Origin: Paenibacillus sp. MZ04-78.2
GTDB taxonomy: Bacteria > Bacillota > Bacilli > Paenibacillales > NBRC-103111
NCBI RefSeq assembly: GCF_024213375.1
Contig: NZ_JANAVJ010000003.1
Span: forward strand, 62,001 to 126,000
Length of the DNA: 64,000 nucleotides
Direction: 5' to 3'
The notes below the pieces were generated by a model. That model ran no database searches. It was given only the letters and a program-made list of their open reading frames with translations, and had not been told where the DNA came from. Below, piece by piece: positions 45,323-53,703 of this stretch (its first letter is position 1; each line of letters begins with the position of its first letter). Made by a program: the position numbers and the translations under genes.

Positions 45323-48082
45323 TCAGGGCTTTTCAATTTCGAAAATTTTATCGTCAATCACGTAAACCATCACTTCTTCGTTCTCCATAAACGTACTTGG
45401 GGCAACCGTTTGCGTGCCTTTGTGCAAATACGCTTTAGCAAACAAATTGTATGATGTCTTATCGTTATTCGTCGTCGCCTTCAGAAGCAATTGATTGAGC
45501 ACCGTATCGTAAGAGGATACCGTCCGCTTGGTCGCGGTCGCCACTTGAATAATCGCTTTGTCTTTCGCGTCCCGGATAATCTCCACCCGGTCATTTTGCT
45601 TGATCGTATTCAACGCGGCGGACGTATTGGCATTTTGCCTGATTGTGAACTGCTGGCCGACCGTGATCACCTGGATGTTGCCTTGGAAATCCTGAATGGT
45701 CAACGTGCCCGCCGCTACGTCCACATTCGTTACTTTGCCTCGAACCGAATTCAGCAATTGAAGATTGTCGAGCTTGGTACCGCTAAAGCTGGCTTTGACG
45801 TACTCGTCTATCAAAATATCCGAGAAGGCGCGGGATTGCTTGCCCGGGTTAATAATTTGATCGTTTTTCTCAACTTTGAACGTCAACTGCGAACCTGTCT
45901 CATCCTTGGCGGTAACTTGGTTCGTGCTAGGATTGGTGACCAATACCTTGTACACGCCTGTTTTCTTAGCCATCAGGTTTGTTACGATATCCTGATTCCC
46001 TGTGAGCGTTACACGGATCGCATCGCCGACTTTCAGGTCCGAAATGGTGCCGTTCGTTTTGTTAAACATTTCCACAGGCGCGCCGTAATTGACTTTGAAC
46101 GTTATGTTCTGCCCTCCGGCGGTACGAATAGTCAAGTCGTTTGTAATATTGCTCGTATTGATTTGACCGATCGTGCCTTCCACATTCATCGTCGTTTCAA
46201 TCTGAACGATTTTATCTTTGGAGACCTTCAAGTCCACTCTTTTTCTGTCGTTGCCGTTGCCGCTGCCTACGAACGAACTCTGGAAGTTGGATTGCTGTAT
46301 CGGACCTCCCATATAGCGGATGTTCGTATTGTCCGTCAGCCGGTATGCCCCAACCCCGTCACTCTCGGTTTTGATCGTCACCACTTTGGAATTGGCGTCA
46401 TAACTAAGGATCTCAGCGTAGATGAATTGCTTGGCCGAACGGCTGGTAACGGAAACTTTAACGATTTTATCGTTGATCAAATCCATCTTCAATTGATCGC
46501 CGGCTTCGATGTCGAACAGACTCGGGTTCGTCAACCCGTCAATCGAAATGATCGCATTGTCCGCGATATGATAGGCGCCGAGCGAGCCGCCTGCTTTATT
46601 AATCGTCAAGATCCGTTTGTCACTGCTTAAGCTTGCCATCGTTCCTTCAACGGATTGGCTGAAATCAGCCGGCTTTTTGATGGTAACGACTTGAAGCTCG
46701 TTCGCTTTCACCTCGTAGCTGACCGCATCGCCGACGCGCAGCTTCGAGAGGTCGGCCATCGAGCCGTCCTGCAGCTTCACGGCCGTACGCGTTGTAAGTG
46801 CGAACGATTCGTTTAGCCCAGTCCCCTGCTCCAGGAACGTCACTTGGTTTTGTTCTTTATTGAGACTAAGCACCGTACCTTCAGACGATTTGCTGAGAGG
46901 CGTCTGCTTAAGTACGATTTGCGAGATTTTCGACTCTTTGAGCAGCGTATTCCGCTTCAATTCGACGATGCTCCCGGGCGTTAAAGAGCTCAAGCTCAAG
47001 CCGCGGCCGTCTTTATCCGTCACCGTGACGGTCGAGAACAAATCATAGAGCTCGCTCTTTCCGTTCCGCTGAATCGAGGCTATCATCCGGTCCGTGAATA
47101 CTTCCGTCAGCGTTCCTTCGTAGGTTTCCATTTTCTGTTGCTCGTTGGTGAGTTCTATGTAAAGTGCCGCACCTTGATTTTGCACCAGGTACACTTCGTT
47201 TGTGAGCTTAATGTTGGACAGTGAAATCCGGCTGTCATCTTTGCCGCTATAGAGGGCCGTATCGGAAGAAAGCGTATATTCCGTCGTTTGCCCATTGTCA
47301 TTCATCAGGCTGATTTTGCGGTCCTTCAGCTCCATCACATACCCGGTAACGACCCGGGAGGAGCGGGAACTCGATTCTTTATCCGCACGACTTAGGAACG
47401 TCGCCATTTGGGCGCGGGTAACCTTATTCTTCGGCTTAAAGCTGTTATCCTCAAAGCCTTGTACGATCTTAAGCGATACCGCCGCGTTGATATAACCGGC
47501 CGCCCACGACGAGAAATCCTTACTGTCCGTAAATGACGAAGAAGATTGCGTCTGCTGATTGACCAGATCCTGTTTGCCAATGGCGCGGATGACCAGCTTG
47601 GCCACCCATTCGCGGGACGCTTCCTTAGCTCCCCAAGCCGTTTTGGCGTTCGTGCCGTTTGCTGTTTCCTCTTGAATATTAATTAAGCCGCGATCGATCG
47701 CATAAGCAACATACGGCTTGAAGAAATTATCTACACTGAAGGGCAGCGACGTTCCCGCCTTGCTCCTCATTACTTCCGATTCGAGCCCCATAAACCGCAG
47801 CGCCATCACGATGACTTCCTGCTGAGATACGGAATTTTCCGGTCGATATTCCCCTTTTTCATATCCCTCAATCACCCCGAGAGAAGCCAGCTTGGCGACA
47901 TGCTTGACCGCCCAGTGCTGGTCCCCGACGTCGGTAAAGCGCTGTGAATTTACGGAGTTTCGCGTCGAAGTATTGCTTTTGGTTTCAGCCGCGGCGGCGA
48001 AGACCGGACTTCCGAATGCCAGCGACAGCGCCAAAACGGCTGCCGCCAATCTGCGTGCTTGTCTTGAATTGATGCTTTTCAT
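45323..48082 (-). CDS. Large S-layer homology (SLH) surface protein
   Basis: A 919-residue secreted protein. Signal peptide about 1-31 (LAAAVLALSLAFGSPVFAAAA). Three SLH units fill about 45-235 (FTDVGDQHWAVKHVAKLASLGVIEGY; PYVAYAIDRGLI; SSWAAGYINAAVSLKIVQGF with KVTRAQMATFLSR). The remaining 680 residues are repeating beta-rich units of about 70 residues with the recurring pattern of an inner D-G loop and V-x-L strands (LRVGDAVSYEV, LKVGDAIRVTL). It binds the wall through SLH and presents a long repeat stalk. It is the third gene of the envelope operon, 45 bases after the GerMN lipoprotein. Confidence 0.87.
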   Translation of the reverse strand: MKSINSRQARRLAAAVLALSLAFGSPVFAAAAETKSNTSTRNSVNSQRFTDVGDQHWAVKHVAKLASLGVIEGYEKGEYRPENSVSQQEVIVMALRFMGLESEVMRSKAGTSLPFSVDNFFKPYVAYAIDRGLINIQEETANGTNAKTAWGAKEASREWVAKLVIRAIGKQDLVNQQTQSSSSFTDSKDFSSWAAGYINAAVSLKIVQGFEDNSFKPKNKVTRAQMATFLSRADKESSSRSSRVVTGYVMELKDRKISLMNDNGQTTEYTLSSDTALYSGKDDSRISLSNIKLTNEVYLVQNQGAALYIELTNEQQKMETYEGTLTEVFTDRMIASIQRNGKSELYDLFSTVTVTDKDGRGLSLSSLTPGSIVELKRNTLLKESKISQIVLKQTPLSKSSEGTVLSLNKEQNQVTFLEQGTGLNESFALTTRTAVKLQDGSMADLSKLRVGDAVSYEVKANELQVVTIKKPADFSQSVEGTMASLSSDKRILTINKAGGSLGAYHIADNAIISIDGLTNPSLFDIEAGDQLKMDLINDKIVKVSVTSRSAKQFIYAEILSYDANSKVVTIKTESDGVGAYRLTDNTNIRYMGGPIQQSNFQSSFVGSGNGNDRKRVDLKVSKDKIVQIETTMNVEGTIGQINTSNITNDLTIRTAGGQNITFKVNYGAPVEMFNKTNGTISDLKVGDAIRVTLTGNQDIVTNLMAKKTGVYKVLVTNPSTNQVTAKDETGSQLTFKVEKNDQIINPGKQSRAFSDILIDEYVKASFSGTKLDNLQLLNSVRGKVTNVDVAAGTLTIQDFQGNIQVITVGQQFTIRQNANTSAALNTIKQNDRVEIIRDAKDKAIIQVATATKRTVSSYDTVLNQLLLKATTNNDKTSYNLFAKAYLHKGTQTVAPSTFMENEEVMVYVIDDKIFEIEKP

Positions 48083-48127
48083 GAAATAGCTCCTCTCGAT
48101 CGACTTATGTCAGTTCATGATGTACGT

Positions 48128-48727
48128 TTAACTTTGGCTCCGTTTGATCGGATGCGGCAGATCCATATGTCCCATCAAGCTTTCGACCTGCTTTCCGTCA
48201 ACCAGCACTTCAATGGATTTGATTTCGGAAAACTGGAACATCGTCTTTTGCAGCGCATCCAACAGCATTCCTTCCCCGCCGGAACCCAGCCTTCCTTCAT
48301 CCGCAATGGACACGTCCAGGTTCAGCTGGCCGTCTTTCAACCCGACGCTTTTGTACGTAAACCCTTTAAATAAAGGAATGGTATTGCCGTCAGGGCTTTT
48401 CTTCAACTGGTTAAGCGCCGCCAGATATTTGTCCTGATCTTGCTTGATACTGATCGTCACATCTTTTTGAACCAGTTTCTCAAGCTGAGCATCGCTGTAA
48501 TACGTTTTGATCTTTAACTCCTTTTTTTCCGGGTCCGGCTTCGGGGCCGACGTCTCCGGCGGAGTGATCGTTTTGTCTCCCCCCGTTCCGGGCTGCGCAG
48601 CTTGTTCGGTCTTGGAGGGCGGTGTTTCTGCGGTGCCTTGTAACGGCGCTTTGCTCGTTCCGCAGCCTGCCAGCAGCAGGGCCGCGATTGCTGCAGCCGC
48701 CATTCCTTTTTGCCATGTCTTATGCAT
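48128..48727 (-). CDS. GerMN-domain lipoprotein
   Basis: About 199 residues. The signal peptide ends in a lipobox (ALLLAGC), so the mature protein is lipid-anchored on the outer face of the membrane. A Pro/Thr/Glu-rich linker precedes one GerMN domain (about 85-190: IKTYYSDAQLEKLV, LFKGFTYKSVGLKDGQLNLDVS, FSEIKSIEVLVDGKQVESLMG). GerM proteins in Bacillus act in sporulation and germination; this one has a single GerMN unit. ATG 48727 follows TAAGGAG. It lies 13 bases after the amidase gene in the same operon. Confidence 0.88.
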   Translation of the reverse strand: MHKTWQKGMAAAAIAALLLAGCGTSKAPLQGTAETPPSKTEQAAQPGTGGDKTITPPETSAPKPDPEKKELKIKTYYSDAQLEKLVQKDVTISIKQDQDKYLAALNQLKKSPDGNTIPLFKGFTYKSVGLKDGQLNLDVSIADEGRLGSGGEGMLLDALQKTMFQFSEIKSIEVLVDGKQVESLMGHMDLPHPIKRSQS

Positions 48728-48740
48728 CGTCACCCACTCC

Positions 48741-50672
48741 TTACTCAAGATTCAACTGCTTCTTGATGGCAGCCACGATGGATGCGGCGACCTTGCTTTG
48801 AAAAGCATCCTGATACATCAGTTCCTCTTCCGATTGATTCGTCAAGAAGCCGATCTCCAGCAATACAGCCGGCATCGTTGAGTTCTTAATAACAACAAAA
48901 CGTTCCTGCTTCACTTTGCGGTCCGGAAAACCTGTAGCCTCGACCAGATACATATGCATCAGCTTGGCAAAATCGAGACTTTGTTCCGTCCAATAATACG
49001 TTTCGGTCCCGCCGACGGTTTCTTTTCCTGCGGAATTGGCATGAATCGAGACGAACAAATCGGCGTCGGCGTTATTCGCAAGGTTCGGGCGTTCTTCCAG
49101 TTCGATGAACGTATCGTCCGAGCGGGTCATCGTCACTTCGATTTTTGGTTCTTTCTCCAGCAGTGCCGCCACTTTCTGGCCAAGCGACAGGACAAAATCT
49201 TTCTCGTGTCGCTTAATCAGCGAGCTGGCCCCGTTATCCTTGCCGCCGTGTCCGGGGTCGATGAAGACCCGGTAGCGGGTTTTACCGAAAGATATTTTCC
49301 CGGTAATTTCCCCGTTTTGCTGCACGGAGGCCAAGCGAAACTCCCCCTTCTGCGGCAAATCTAATACTATTCTAACGATAGATGCTTCTTTTGAAAATAG
49401 CGAATAACGAATTTGTGTGACAAATTCGCTCTTATCCGGCAAAGTTCCTTCGCCTTGCAGGTTGAGCTTGGCCATGAGCGCCGGGTCAAGCTGCGCATTA
49501 GGCAGGTCGAGGACAACCCGGTCCGGATTGGCCAAACGGAACATGCTAGGCTTTCTGGCGCAATCCGACGTTTTGATCGTCAACGTATCGCCTTGCAGCG
49601 AAATAGCCTGTACGGTAACCAAGCCGTTCGTCGCTCTCTTGTCGCCAGCCGTTTCCAGCTTGCCCGCGACCGGCGGCTGCGTCCCATTCGTTGTCTGCTG
49701 GGCCCCGTATCCCGGCTGTTCGACTCCGTTTGTCGCCCCTTGCGCAGCTCCGTTCGGAGCTTGGGCGCTGCCCGCCGTCTTTTGCGTACTGCCGTTCGCC
49801 GGCTCGGCGCCTCCGTTGGCCGTCTGCGTAACGCCGCTTGTCGGCTGATTGCCTCCGTTGGCCGCTTGCGTGCCGCCATTCGCTGCCTGTTGGATTCCTC
49901 CGGCTGCTGATGCACCGCCGCCACTAGTCGACTGCATGCCCCCGGAAGCGGGGACGCAGGCCAGCAGTTGCCCGGAACCGCTTTTCCCCGGCGATGTCTT
50001 CCCCGCTGGCGAGGTGCCTCCCGGCAACGGCGAAGCGCCGTTTTCCTTTCCAGTGTTCTTTCCACTGTCAGGTTTATCTCCTGCTTTCACCGTATTGCCC
50101 GGCTCTAACGAGGAAGCGGGCTTGCCGTCGGCCGGCACGCTGCCGGTTTCTTTTTCGCCGGGCTTCTCCGTTTTCGAAGGCGTTTTATCGTCTTTGCCCT
50201 TTTCCGTCGTGGACAAATTGACCGACTTGTTGCGTTCGTCCCAGGATACTTTTACCCCTAGCTGCTCGCTTACGAATCGTACAGGCAGCATCGTACTCCC
50301 TTCGATGATCGTAGGCGCCGCCTCAAGCTGAAACGGTTTTCCTCCTACCTTTGCATTCTTTTTGTCGATAAACAACTGTATATTGGTTTCGTCTTTAACT
50401 ACCGTAACCTTTCGCTGCTTCTCGTCCCATGTAACCTTGGAACCGAGCTCTTCCACAATGATACGAACGGGCACGATCACATTCCCGCCCACGTTACGCG
50501 GAGCAACTTCCGGTGCGAGTTTTTTTCCGTTTAAAACCAACTGAATTGGCGGTGCGGGCGGCTTAGACGACTTCGGCGTAGGTGACTTGGACGGAGCGGC
50601 AGCCGAGCCTACGGCCGGCAGCAATAGGAGCGACGCGATCGACAGGGTGAAGCAGGCCGTTAAAAATTTCAT
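48741..50672 (-). CDS. Secreted N-acetylmuramoyl-L-alanine amidase with stalk, AMIN and Amidase_3 domains
   Basis: A 643-residue wall hydrolase. Signal peptide about 1-25; two copper-amine-oxidase-like stalk domains (about 45-153: VIVPVRIIVEELGSKVTWDE, TMLPVRFVSEQLGVKVSWDE); a low-complexity linker of about 190 residues; an AMIN wall-targeting domain (about 350-450); and Amidase_3 (about 466-640) with FIDPGHGGKDNGA, the His in FVSIHANSA and the catalytic Glu in AVLLEIGFLTN. The linker is built of imperfect ANGG-type repeats. It heads the amidase-GerMN-SLH operon. Confidence 0.9.
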   Translation of the reverse strand: MKFLTACFTLSIASLLLLPAVGSAAAPSKSPTPKSSKPPAPPIQLVLNGKKLAPEVAPRNVGGNVIVPVRIIVEELGSKVTWDEKQRKVTVVKDETNIQLFIDKKNAKVGGKPFQLEAAPTIIEGSTMLPVRFVSEQLGVKVSWDERNKSVNLSTTEKGKDDKTPSKTEKPGEKETGSVPADGKPASSLEPGNTVKAGDKPDSGKNTGKENGASPLPGGTSPAGKTSPGKSGSGQLLACVPASGGMQSTSGGGASAAGGIQQAANGGTQAANGGNQPTSGVTQTANGGAEPANGSTQKTAGSAQAPNGAAQGATNGVEQPGYGAQQTTNGTQPPVAGKLETAGDKRATNGLVTVQAISLQGDTLTIKTSDCARKPSMFRLANPDRVVLDLPNAQLDPALMAKLNLQGEGTLPDKSEFVTQIRYSLFSKEASIVRIVLDLPQKGEFRLASVQQNGEITGKISFGKTRYRVFIDPGHGGKDNGASSLIKRHEKDFVLSLGQKVAALLEKEPKIEVTMTRSDDTFIELEERPNLANNADADLFVSIHANSAGKETVGGTETYYWTEQSLDFAKLMHMYLVEATGFPDRKVKQERFVVIKNSTMPAVLLEIGFLTNQSEEELMYQDAFQSKVAASIVAAIKKQLNLE

Positions 50673-50843
50673 TTTGCACCTCTAAATCTTGTGATTTTTT
50701 ACTTTATGTAGAAAGCTGGAAGTGACTTTAACTTCCAACCGATAAAAAGAATACTGTGGCGAAAACTACCAATATATTAGACTAAATTCTATCAAAAAAG
50801 TTGCACCTTCGGCAAATTTCGTAGAATTCGCGAGTAAATAACG

Positions 50844-50878
50844 AAAAAACCGAAGGCTAGTCGCCTTCGGCTTCGGTT
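50844..50878 (-). terminator. Terminator of the FtsH-like operon
   Basis: On the minus strand CCGAAGGC and GCCTTCGG close a 5-base loop, followed by TTTTTT. It lies about 12 bases after the protease stop. Confidence 0.9.
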
Positions 50879-50889
50879 CTCCATGATTT

Positions 50890-52389
50890 TCAGGCAATTT
50901 GAGCTTGCGATGACTGCTTGAGGAGCTCGCGGAACTGGTCTCCGGAAAGCACTTCTTCGGCAATCAAAATGTCAAGCGATTGTTCGAATACGGTTCTGTG
51001 GCTTTCCAGCATGTGCCGGGTCGCTTCCGTCAACTCTTCTAAAATCGCGGCATTTTCCTTCATCAGCTCCTGCTTCGTGACCATCTCGCGGTCCATGATG
51101 CCGAGCCTTGTAAGCCCCGAATCCATCATCGTACGCACCATATTCAGCGCCTGCTCGAAATCGTTTCGCGAGCCGGTACTACGTCCGCCGTAGAACATTT
51201 CCTCCGCCACGGCTCCGCCGAGCGCGATCATAATTTGCTGCTCAATCTCCGCTTTCGTGTACAAATACTGGTCCTGCTGCGGATTATGACGCACAAAACC
51301 GAGCGCTTTCCCGCGAGGGCTGAGCGAAACTTGAGAGACCGAGCCCGGCCTCACCAGCTCCGCGGCGATAGCATGTCCGAGCTCATGGAGCGCAACGCGT
51401 TCCCGCTCTTCTTTATTCGCTTCGCGGTCCGTCTTCTCACCGAGCATGACTTTATCGACCGCCAGCGACAAGTGCTGCTGTCCGATCACATCCGATTCGC
51501 CCCGCATGGCATAAATCGCCGCTTCGTTCATGACGCTTTCCAGCTGTGCGCCGGAGAAATGGAACGTTTCCCTTGCGATGGCTTCCAGATCGATCCCTTC
51601 AGCCAGCGGCTTGTTTTTGGCATGAATGTTCAAGATGTGCAGGCGGCCCTTCTTGTCCGGCAAATCGACTTCGATATGACGGTCGAACCGTCCCGGACGC
51701 AGCAGCGCGCCGTCCAGCATTTCCTTGCGGTTCGTGGCTGCAACGATCAGTACGCGGGGCGTGTCGCTCGTATGAATCCCGTCCATCTCGGTGAGCAGCT
51801 GGTTCAGCGTCTGGTCATACTCCCGATGCTGACCGCCGTCCCGTTTGCCGCCGATCACGTCAATCTCATCGATAAATATAATAGCGCTCTCCTTATTCTC
51901 CTTCGCGGCGCGCGAGCGGGCTTCCTTGAACAAGTCGCGGATACGGCTCGCCCCGACACCGACATACATTTCAACGAACTCACTGCCGGCTGCCGCCAGA
52001 AACACGGAGTTCGTGTAATGCGCGGCAGCCTTTGCCATCAGCGTTTTCCCGGTTCCCGGAGGACCCGTCAGCAGAATGCCCTTCAACGGACGAATGCCGA
52101 GCTTTTTAATATCCTCATAACGGATCAGAAAATCAAGCGCCTCTTTCAGCTCGCCCTTTGCCCGATCCTGTCCGCCGATATCGTCGAACGTCAGAAATCC
52201 CTGCGTTTTGCCGCGCGCTTTGCGATCCGAGCCTACGTTCAGCCCCCCGCGGGCGCGGGCCATATACAAAAAGGTACCCAAAATCGCGGCCATAAATACG
52301 ATAGGAAACAGATTAACTCCGATATAAAGCAGGAAAATAACAAGAACCGGGATAAAGCCGAGCAAAATCTCTTTCCCGTACTTACTCAT
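50890..52389 (-). CDS. FtsH-like AAA+ zinc metalloprotease lacking the extracytoplasmic domain
   Basis: A 499-residue membrane protease. Two hydrophobic segments (about 8-26 and 28-44) are joined by a tight turn, so the roughly 75-residue outer domain of classical FtsH is missing. The AAA+ module has Walker A TGPPGTGKT (109-116), Walker B IIFIDEID, second region of homology RPGRFDR (231-237) and a pore loop reading EMYVGVGAS, with Tyr where FtsH has Phe. The protease motif is HELGH (335-339) with the third ligand in SRNDFEQA. Its start overlaps the upstream gene by 8 bases, so it is coupled to a small anchored protein. Confidence 0.88.
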   Translation of the reverse strand: MSKYGKEILLGFIPVLVIFLLYIGVNLFPIVFMAAILGTFLYMARARGGLNVGSDRKARGKTQGFLTFDDIGGQDRAKGELKEALDFLIRYEDIKKLGIRPLKGILLTGPPGTGKTLMAKAAAHYTNSVFLAAAGSEFVEMYVGVGASRIRDLFKEARSRAAKENKESAIIFIDEIDVIGGKRDGGQHREYDQTLNQLLTEMDGIHTSDTPRVLIVAATNRKEMLDGALLRPGRFDRHIEVDLPDKKGRLHILNIHAKNKPLAEGIDLEAIARETFHFSGAQLESVMNEAAIYAMRGESDVIGQQHLSLAVDKVMLGEKTDREANKEERERVALHELGHAIAAELVRPGSVSQVSLSPRGKALGFVRHNPQQDQYLYTKAEIEQQIMIALGGAVAEEMFYGGRSTGSRNDFEQALNMVRTMMDSGLTRLGIMDREMVTKQELMKENAAILEELTEATRHMLESHRTVFEQSLDILIAEEVLSGDQFRELLKQSSQAQIA

Positions 52390-52909
52390 TCGGCCACACC
52401 CCCAATTTGGCAGGCGTTCTCGGCAGCATGACGTATTTGCTTGTCGTACCGTCCGATAGCGTGACGTACACATATTTATCGTCCATCTCGGTGGACGCTT
52501 TAATCCCATCGCCGCCCTGAGCCTGCAGCGTTTTCGGGATTTGCGCATACTGCTTCGTTTCCATGGCCTGAGCCACCTCGAACAAAGCGGAAGACCACCA
52601 TTGCTCCAACTTCGGTGACGGATCGTTCACGATTTTGAGCTTCAATTCCTTGGCGCCAAGCGTCGAACGACCATCGGTTTGGATCTTGCTATATACTTCA
52701 CGCAGGTTCGTACCCGGTGCGAGTTTCAATTCCATCCGGGCATCCGGCCCGCTTAAGTCCATAGAAACCAGCTCAACCCCGGAAATGCCGGAGACGACCT
52801 TCTGCAGCGGACTTTCCATCGCCAATGTCCGGTAAGCAAAATAGCCGCCGAACAGCAACGTTGCCGACACAAGAACACTCAATACGACAGGCAAGAGACG
52901 TAACTTCAT
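52382..52909 (-). CDS. Membrane-anchored protein coupled to the FtsH-like protease
   Basis: A 175-residue protein with an N-terminal membrane anchor (about 6-26, LPVVLSVLVSATLLFGGYFA) and about 145 outer residues forming an alpha/beta domain (LQKVVSGISGVELVSMDLSG, LREVYSKIQTDGRSTLGAKE). No known motif or lipobox. GGGGG lies before the ATG and an extended -10 (TGC-TATACT, near 52993-52998) upstream. Its stop overlaps the protease start by 8 bases. I do not recognise a characterised family. It may supply the outer domain that the protease lacks; that is inference. Confidence 0.75.
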   Translation of the reverse strand: MKLRLLPVVLSVLVSATLLFGGYFAYRTLAMESPLQKVVSGISGVELVSMDLSGPDARMELKLAPGTNLREVYSKIQTDGRSTLGAKELKLKIVNDPSPKLEQWWSSALFEVAQAMETKQYAQIPKTLQAQGGDGIKASTEMDDKYVYVTLSDGTTSKYVMLPRTPAKLGVWPNE

Positions 52910-53096
52910 ATGCTATACGTCCCCCTTTCTATAAATTCATGTGAAAAAGCTTCTAACGAAGTTTCCCATCTATACGTTTTAGCCATACCGATAGTATAGC
53001 ATATCGTATATTACGAATGTGGATGCAATGTGTGGCAATTGAATGAGTGGCGGCGCTCGGCCACACGGCCCGCTGGAACTCTGCTTGCAAGTTCGC

Positions 53097-53142
53097 GAAA
53101 AATAGCCGCGGAAAATGCCTCTTCATTCGGCGTTTCCCGCGG
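53097..53142 (-). terminator. Terminator after the mtaD-DUF5590 genes
   Basis: On the minus strand GCCGCGGGAAACGCC pairs with GGCATTTTCCGCGGC, followed by TATTTTTCG. Confidence 0.8.
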
Positions 53143-53172
53143 CGGGCTTCAGCGTTTGATCGCCGGTTGGCG

Positions 53173-53667
53173 CTATTGGATGGTCAAGCGCAGCGTATCG
53201 ATCGCTTGACCGTCTTTAAAAGTGTAATAATCGTAAAAATGCTGTTCGATCTTGCCCTCCGGCTGCAGCTTATAGAATACCTCCCAGACCAACTGGCCGC
53301 TGCGGATTCCCGGAGTCGTCCGAAGCACCTTCGCTTCCGGATGCGCCGTTCTCACTTTCGCTTCAGCCTGCGCCGCATCGATTCCCGAACTGCCCATTTC
53401 CGTATGCATCTCGTCCTGACCTACCCATACATAAATCGGTTGGCCGATTTTATCTTCCCCGGTGATGACCGTATAAGATTTCTCTGCAACGAACCGTTCG
53501 ACCTTCATCGCTTTGGTCAATATCGTCTTCTCGTAAGCGGCAAGGATGGCAGCGCGCTGCTCTGTCCATTCCTTATCCATAATCGAATTAAAAGCCATGA
53601 TCATCCCGGTCACAATCACAACTGCCGCGGTCCCGGCAATGATCGTGATCTTCCATGCTTTACGCAC
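53173..53667 (-). CDS. DUF5590 (YpmB-like) membrane-anchored protein
   Basis: A 164-residue protein with an N-terminal membrane segment (about 7-26) and an outer domain containing TILTKAMKVERFVAEKSYTVITG and YVWVGQDEM, resembling YpmB/DUF5590 (PepSY-like fold). In Bacillus subtilis ypmB lies by dinG and the pan genes, and the same neighbours are here about 4 kb away, which supports the call. It follows mtaD by 36 bases and precedes a terminator. Function is not known. Confidence 0.8.
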   Translation of the reverse strand: MRKAWKITIIAGTAAVVIVTGMIMAFNSIMDKEWTEQRAAILAAYEKTILTKAMKVERFVAEKSYTVITGEDKIGQPIYVWVGQDEMHTEMGSSGIDAAQAEAKVRTAHPEAKVLRTTPGIRSGQLVWEVFYKLQPEGKIEQHFYDYYTFKDGQAIDTLRLTIQ

Positions 53668-53703
53668 CGGCGGCCTCCTTTCTGCCTGGTTGTGCTGGGA
53701 CGG

